A stretch of DNA of 64,000 nucleotides, taken from NCBI GenBank assembly GCA_037576215.1, contig JBANDB010000003.1:5146001-5210000 (forward strand). Reading direction: 5' to 3'. Numbering within the stretch: the first letter of the stretch is position 1; each line of letters opens with the position of its first letter. Below, one piece after another: positions 58,026 to 64,000 of this stretch. This stretch comes from Armillaria gallica (lineage: Eukaryota; Basidiomycota; Agaricomycetes; Agaricales; Physalacriaceae). The notes beneath the pieces were generated by a model that searched no databases, was not told where the DNA came from, and saw only the letters and a program-made list of their open reading frames with translations. The position numbers were made by a program, and so were the translations under genes.

Positions 58026-59725
58026 AGCTCTTGTGCTCTTTACCCATTTCTATTCTTTGTGGGGCGTATCTTTTGGTGGGCGATCAGAGGGCGATAAGCC
58101 GGGTGGTCCTGTTGATTTCCCTTTTCGTTTTTCAATATCTTCGCTCATCGCTTCTTCGACCTCGCTTCCTCAGACACCTTTTCATCTACATAAACAGATC
58201 TCGTTATCTTTCATGTCAAGGCACTAATAAACATCCTGGCTTATGGGCTCCACACGACCCAGCACACAGCGTATAGCTCCCGTGAGCCGATTTCAATCCA
58301 CTCAGTTTGACTCGTTGACAGCGAATCTATGCGATATGAGAAAATGATGGTATGGTTCATGATGCATGATGACTTTGCTAGATCGTTGAACGATTTTTCT
58401 TTAGATTGTATTTGAAGCAGATAAACAGCTCAACCATCCCGTGTTTAACTGCTTCCGACGTCTGGTGAGCCTACGTTGTAAGTACACTCAGTACAAGGCC
58501 CTATATTTCAGCAGCGTGTACTTGCGCCGTGCTGAACATGATAACTATCAACAGCAAAGTCCCACCAACATGTAAATTCTCTAGGTGTGTAATTTTCCGA
58601 GGATCAAGTTGATGTGCCAAACGTTCGTAGGCCTCATCATTCCATGCGGCTCTTTAAGTGCCGACGCGGGATTTATCTACAACATTGCTATCGTCTGGGG
58701 ATAGCATTTGTCCCATTTTTACTTCCTTTGCATCGTGTCGAGCCACGCTGCTCGCCTCGAGTTCGTCTGCGTGTTGGCCATGCTCTCATGTGGAAAGTAG
58801 TTTGTTGCTTAAACTAACGCATGATCTGATTTCCTGACGCGTGCCACGTCCTTTGTGAAAATTCTGTAGAGTTGATAAAGCCTCGGCGTGGGATTCAGCT
58901 TTCTAGAAGCCCGTAGGCCGTTTGGGGATTAGGTGCGGAGTTGAAGGTGTATAGTTGGACGTTTGATTGGGATAAGTATTTAGGTGTAGCTTGATAACTG
59001 GGAAGCTGTATCCATGAAAGTCTTTCAGATGTAGCACCGGTTATGGTGTGCCACGGCAGTCCCTACAGGCTCTTAAACTAGATAAGGCCTATTATTATGC
59101 GAAGATCTGACGTGCAACTTGAATGGTAAGTCTTGTAATCTTATCAGACCCTCCGGTCCAGTGTGCTAATCGTAAAGTTCAGTTCTGGGCTCTAGTACTT
59201 GCTGCGAGGACAGGTCACAGCAGCCCGCTGGAATTTGAATGTTCCGTCCCCTTATAAGAAAGTCATCGGTACTAGCTCATTCATTGCGGTAAGAAGCGCT
59301 GATGGCTATATGTGTGCAGACAAGAACCGTCGGGGTTCTCAGCTGGACCCCAGTTGGACCCGTCGGATGATGGTCAACTTGTGAAATGCCGGCCCGTATT
59401 CAGCACGAAGTTAAACACAAGCTAACCAATTCGAGTAGATTCGAGTCAAATCCGACTTGGAATTTAGCCATCAGGCACTCGTTTATTGCCAAGAATTCAT
59501 TTCTTGGGTCTCTTCTTTTATCCTTAACGCATAGCTTGACGCCAACGCTGGAGCGAACGACGGTGAACGACGGCTCCGCTAATTATTCCGCGAAGCTCCG
59601 GCAATCCGGTTGGTACCGGCTATAGAAGAGCCGAAACTTTTCAGCTTGCTTCTCTATTCTTAAAAGTGATGATGTGGGGAAGATGAGCTCTTTCGTGCCT
59701 TCCGTCGTCTCTCTCTTGGGTAGCC
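58026..59725. other. Intergenic, 1.7 kb
   Basis: No intact gene was found between the P450 and the acyl-CoA ligase. A possible exon remnant on the minus strand is listed separately at 58501-58654. The rest shows no domain-bearing frame, repeat or tRNA. Confidence 0.45.
58501..58654 (-). pseudogene. Possible exon remnant encoding a membrane segment
   Basis: On the minus strand a frame of about 50 codons reads AAWNDEAYERLAHQLDPRKI, then LENLHVGGTLLLIVIMFSTA and QVHAAEI, ending at a stop at 58501-58503. The charged stretch followed by a hydrophobic helix looks protein-like, and the frame is preceded by an acceptor-like aaag. No start or upstream exon could be found, so it may be a relic or chance. 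Confidence 0.25.
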
Positions 59726-61862
59726 ATGCTTGTTCAGTCACCATTCCCGGAGCCGCCATCACTCACTGACGCTAACGCGTACAATGTCTTGCTGAACCGA
59801 CCTGATCAACGCGAGTGGAAAGACTATACTCTTCACATTGACGCTGTTACTGGCAGGAAGCGCTCATTTTATGAGTTTCGAGAAAGAGTGCAAGATGCAG
59901 CTGCTGCTCTAGGCGGTCCGGTTACCGAAGGTTGTTTGGGTCTCAGTGCTGAACAAGATGAAATGGTGGGAATTATTAGTGAGAATTCTTCGGCAAGTTC
60001 TTCATTATTAGCGCTTCAAAACCAATGCTAAAATCATTCAATTCTAGGATTATGTTGTACTAGTGCAATCACTGTTGTACCTGGCGACTCCTTTTGCTCT
60101 GATATCCTCATATTCCACTCCTTTCGAGCTCGCGCATGCATTGAAGCTGGCCAAAGTGACCACAGTTTTCGTTCAGGCGCGCCTGTTTCCTTTGGTATTG
60201 TCTCAAGCAAAGGAGGCTGGTCTGTCAAGGAAGAAAATATTTATCCTGGGAGGGCGTATCAGAGGCCGCAAGTCGTTTTCCGATATGATATCTCATGTCA
60301 AGGTCAATATACCCGTTTATGAGAACAAGGTCCGTCCTGCACGCAAAGATACACTGGCGTATCTTGTTTTCTCTAGTGGTACCAGTGGCCTACCTAAGGG
60401 TAATGTGGCTCGTTACGTTTCTTCCGCACACTCATAAACGCTTTGCAGCCGTAATGATCACCCATGGAAACTTGGTTTATTCCATTTATCAGGTCTTTGT
60501 GATGGGCAAGGCGGAGGTTCGCGTGTCGCCTGTAGGTCTCTTGCTTTCTTCTCGAATCTATAATGAACTTTCTTCAGCCCATTGACACGCCGGAAGGCAT
60601 ACCAATAACTCTTGCATTCCTTCCTATGCACCACAGCTATGGCCTGCACGCATACTGCTTCCGATCCTTTATAGTCCCCCACACGTATATCATATTTCCG
60701 AAGTGGAACCTAGCGGCCGCTATGAAAGCTATACCCAAGTACGCAAGATCACTACTTCGCATGATTAATCTTCATGCAAATTTACAGATACCATATCACG
60801 AACCTCACACTCGTTCCTTCAGTCGTACATCAAATAGCGAATCATCCCAAACTCAATAAGCGAGATTTGAAGAGCGTGAAACATGTTGGTTGTGGAGCCG
60901 CTTATCTACCCAAAGAGTTAGCGGACAAACTTTTAACTACTCTTCCTCCCGACGTTGAGCTCACCGAAGGTGCATTTGGTTCTCGTTGATAAGACCGCGC
61001 TTACCTGGACCATCCACTAGGCTATGGCATGTCTGAAGCTACGATTGCCGCACTCACACTGCCCACCTCAGGTTCTCTGGGGGGTCGCCTGAAACGAATC
61101 AAAGGATGTTCAGGCGTTCTGCTACCTGGTGTCGAAGCCCGGCTTTTGCGCGATGATGGCACCGAGGCGGACTTTGACGAAGTTGGAGAGTTATATATTA
61201 AGAGCCATAACGTTTCTCCGGGCTACTGGAATAACGAGAAGGCGACTCGGGAGGCATTTGATAATGGCTGGCTAAGGACTGGCGACAAATTCACCATCGA
61301 CAGAGATGGATATTTCTTGTAAGTTGGCTTCTGTCTTTCAGCGACTTGAAGTTGACTTTGCCAACGACAGCTTCGCGGATAGAGCGAAGGTAGAGCATTT
61401 CATCTTCGTTTTCGTCTGAAGCAATCTCCTCACTGTTACCATTAGGACACACTCAAGGTCTCAGGATCCCAGGTCGCACCCGTCGAAATAGAGAACGTCC
61501 TTTTGGCGCACCCGGAGGGGCTGATATCGGATGCTACCGTAGCCGGGGTAAGCGGGGGACGGACGTCAGACGAGAAAGTCCCTCGGGCCTGGGTAGTGTT
61601 GAGCCCAGCTGGTAAGAAGAAGGGGACCACAGAAGTTATCAAGGCACTTGAGTCGTGGCATCAGGAGAGCTTAAGCAAATACAAGTGGCTCCGGGGGGGC
61701 ATCGAGATTGTGAGGGAGGTGGGTCAACGGTTTTTCTCCCTAGGCCATGAATTCATTAATACACCATAGATTCCGAAATCACCCACCGGAAAGACTCTGC
61801 GCCGTATTCTGGTTGATAAGTATGAGAAACGGATTCATAAGCGGCTGAAAAGCAAGCTTTGA
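59726..61862 (+). CDS. 4-coumarate-CoA ligase-like acyl-CoA synthetase, peroxisomal
   Basis: Adenylate-forming enzyme of the ANL superfamily that activates a carboxylic acid (aryl or fatty acid) to its CoA thioester. ATG 59726, stop at 61862, about 560 residues, eight introns. The phosphate loop is YLVFSSGTSGLPKAVMITHG, followed by LPMHHSYGLHAYCF, VGCGAAYLPKELADKL, EGYGMSEATI (A5 motif), the hinge region DGWLRTGDKF-like NGWLRTGDKFTIDRDGYFL, DRAKDTLKVSGSQVAPVEIE and the catalytic Lys motif IPKSPTGKTLRRIL. The protein ends KRLKSKL, whose last three residues are the canonical PTS1 peroxisomal signal. The first intron (59993-60047) begins GCAAGT, a GC-AG intron; no GT donor keeps the frame. It follows a P450 on the same strand, but 1.7 kb apart. 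Substrate cannot be read from sequence. Confidence 0.92.
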
Positions 61863-62234
61863 ATTATCTGGTCCGGGTCTCGGAGAAGAGTCGTTTCATG
61901 CATACATGAACGTGGATATGGGAGTGTGCGTGGCCATTACGGGCCATTGCGTGGGTGAATAAGGCTGAATGAAATCATGAATCACTGTCTTCTATTGCTT
62001 TGTCCGAGGAAGCGTGACATTCTTACAAGATCATCAGGATGATGATATCGATTGAGGTGTGGCCAACACGTGTATCAAGACATCTCGGAACTGCATGCCA
62101 AAGCCCCGTGGAAGCTGGAACGACATACAAACTTCCCGTACATATGGAACCCATACACCTTCCTTCCATTGCGCCCTCACTGTGTCCAGACTCACGCCGA
62201 CAACTACTTGAAATAAAGAATTGTGACATCGCAA
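61863..62234. other. Intergenic between acyl-CoA ligase and disordered-protein gene
   Basis: About 370 bases with no supported gene; small minus-strand frames here (62023-62358) lack motifs. It holds the ligase 3' region and the next gene's promoter. Confidence 0.5.
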
Positions 62235-63775
62235 ATGCACAACTGGGCCGAGGCCAGTGGTGAGCGCCCGTTTTCAAAACACCATAATAAGTATAATTGA
62301 CCTCGTACTGTACGCAGAATCTGGGGTTCTCTATCTTGTCAACGATCATCGAGGACAAAGACTAGTTCGTCGACCTCGTCCTCCACCGACTTCACCGCCA
62401 CTCGACGAAGATTTTGACGCTATAACACAGGAGTGTACTACTCGAGGTCCAGAGACCGAGTGGGGCACGAGAGCCAGAGGTTCTTGGGCACCCACATCTC
62501 CTCCTCTCGACGACGACTTTGATGCAGTGACATATACTGTTGTTACTGGCGCGCCACAGGCTGACGTGGAGACGGACTACTATGAAGAGAAGCCTCGGAC
62601 AGAGACCGCCCTTAGTGTCTCTGAGCGCAAACTCCGCCGTCGTGACCGCAGTATCGCGAGTACTAGCCAACGACCGACGCGGGGGTATGACGAGTTCGGG
62701 ATGGAAGACCGCGACCACGAGTACAGGCAGCCTAGACGCGACATGCCTAGGTCACTGGGGTCCAAGAAAGTCCTGGATTCCGGCGTTGGTAGGCTGGCGC
62801 TAGAGAGGCTTAACGGAAGCTCGATGAGGCTGAGGAGAGCCAGCGAGTCGGTGTTGGAGCATGGAAAGGCTAGGAGGATGAACGGAAGTACGGGCAGGAA
62901 AGCGCCAAGGGCTGGACCTAAGGCCGGACAGGAGTTTGACGTCGTACATGACCAGATCCTTGAAGACGGGCCCGAGAGAACTGTGACGATCTCGACATGG
63001 CGCGAGAGGGTCGCGAAGGAGGCAAAATACGAGGATATGAGCGTCTATTATATGACGCAGGGCGACTACGAGGTGCAAGAGCCTACAGCAGAGAGTCCAT
63101 CATCTAGAGGACAGAGCGCGAATGGTGGCAGAAAAAGCCAGGAACCTCCTGTGAGCCATTGGTTATCGCATGAGGTGAGCTAGAATTGTCATGGTGTATT
63201 AAAAAAAACTATACTTACCAATCCGTTCTTCTCTGTAGAACGTCAACGGCATACACAGTCGCGCCTCACCCGTTCAATATGTTGTTGCTTCCGAGGGACA
63301 ACGGTCTTTTTCACCGGCATCTAAATCTCGAGCGCCTCCTCGTGACCGTTCCTCATCCAAAGAATTTCGCTCCGGGGCCTCACCTAGTCCACGAGGCCCA
63401 ACTCCGCAGACGCGAACGACGACCTACGTCGAGGGGACCACGAGTTCACGTACACCCCCACTGCGTACTTCCACCCCAAACAAAAGTTTCCAGTCACATA
63501 TACCCTTTATACCCACTCGTTCGGGATCGACGATAAGTAGCATAAGATCAATAGGCACGACGACTTTCCAGGACGTTTTATCGTCTTGTGAGCCCTCCTT
63601 GCTTCATGTTGCACCAGCGCTCGTGAGCTTAGGGATAAGGAGCGTGGACCATCTGCGCGCCGTTGGGCGACTTACGGAGGAGGTTAGGGATAGGGAGGTG
63701 AGAGACGAAGCATTAAAGAAGGGGCTAACTGTTATGGAATGGGCAATCTTATTGGATAAATTGCGGTCACTCTGA
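62235..63775 (+). CDS. Unrecognised Ser/Arg-rich protein with folded-looking C-terminus
   Basis: I do not recognise this protein. The model has ATG 62235 in a 25-nt first exon (MHNWAEAS), an intron 62260-62317, a long second exon to about 63174, an intron ending with tctgtag near 63238 and a last exon to the stop at 63775; about 475 residues. The first exon is preferred because the second-exon frame has no ATG near its beginning. A duplicated motif TSPPLDEDFDAIT / TSPPLDDDFDAVT occurs near residues 30 and 70. The middle is low-complexity, rich in Arg, Ser, Pro and Gly (RRPRPPPTSPP, KSRAPPRDRSSSKEFRS). The last about 65 residues (FQDVLSSCEPSLLHVAPALV, SLGIRSVDHLRAVGRLTEEV, KGLTVMEWAILLDKL) look alpha-helical and SAM-domain-like. 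A nuclear or scaffold role is only a guess. Confidence 0.75.
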
Positions 63776-64000
63776 TTTTTGGGCCAGGTCTCTCTGGAAC
63801 CAACGGATGGTGTATATGAATGTTCTAATTTATGTAAACGGACTGTAAAATGATGTACATAAGAATTGATTCGATGTATTTCGGGACTTATTATTTCTTT
63901 GTAAATGCCCAAAGAACAACGTCTTGAGGTCACCAAGTCCTTGATATCGTATAATCCGTGGCAGGGATTATTAGAGTTCGTCAAAAGGTCGATAGATTAC
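63776..64000. other. 3' flank at window edge
   Basis: AT-rich sequence following the last gene. It probably contains its 3' UTR. Nothing else is visible before the window ends. Confidence 0.5.

Overview
The window is nuclear DNA of a filamentous basidiomycete, almost certainly an Agaricomycete (mushroom-forming fungus). Evidence: dense genes on both strands, many introns of about 45-60 nt with GT..AG ends and CTNAC-like branch points, short intergenic gaps, and families that are common in Agaricomycetes (DUF6534 seven-helix proteins, MYND proteins, GT61, GH79, F-box/LRR, patatin-like and pseudokinase proteins). About 27 protein genes and one tRNA-Ile(AAU) can be supported. All gene models were spliced by eye from reading frame, splice consensus and family motifs, so exon ends are good to a few bases where motifs are strong and weaker elsewhere.

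Layout. 1-9.1 kb: accessory-looking genes (MYND protein, GT61 glycosyltransferase, F-box protein) separated by a 3.2 kb gene-poor stretch, then an intron-containing tRNA-Ile. 9.6-15.4 kb: a very large, 17- or 18-exon BRPF/Nto1-type chromatin reader with an EPL1-like start, double PHD, bromodomain and C-terminal PWWP. 15.7-18.8 kb: two lipid/mitochondrial genes on the minus strand (OPI3-type phospholipid methyltransferase, COQ8 kinase). 19.1-22.3 kb: an unusual fused gene, patatin-like domain + degenerate kinase + Cys-rich zinc finger, whose 3' end lies beside and partly contains sequence resembling the neighbouring Mediator Med25-like gene (23.0-25.8 kb). 26.6-41.2 kb: a housekeeping block (sulfite oxidase, COX12, PRP18, JJJ1, TIM13, a homeobox regulator, U1-70K, COX10, a ZNF830-like protein), much of it in divergent pairs with short shared promoters. 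42-51 kb: secreted GH79 glycosidase, bifunctional ARG5,6, DFG10 polyprenol reductase and an ADP-ribosylglycohydrolase. 51-64 kb: looser, accessory DNA with a DUF6534 seven-helix protein, a cytochrome P450, a peroxisomal 4CL-like acyl-CoA ligase and a disordered protein of unknown function.

Functional themes: mitochondrial assembly (COX10, COX12, TIM13, COQ8, ARG5,6), splicing (PRP18, U1-70K, probably the ZNF830-like protein) and transcription (BRPF-like, Med25-like, homeobox). The least ordinary locus is the patatin-pseudokinase-zinc-finger gene, in which both patatin catalytic motifs and the kinase catalytic motifs are lost, next to a decayed partial copy of the Med25-like gene. Two GC-AG introns (TIM13, acyl ligase) and a second presequence-like segment inside ARG5,6 are also notable. 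No CRISPR arrays, intact transposons, viral insertions or rRNA genes were seen.
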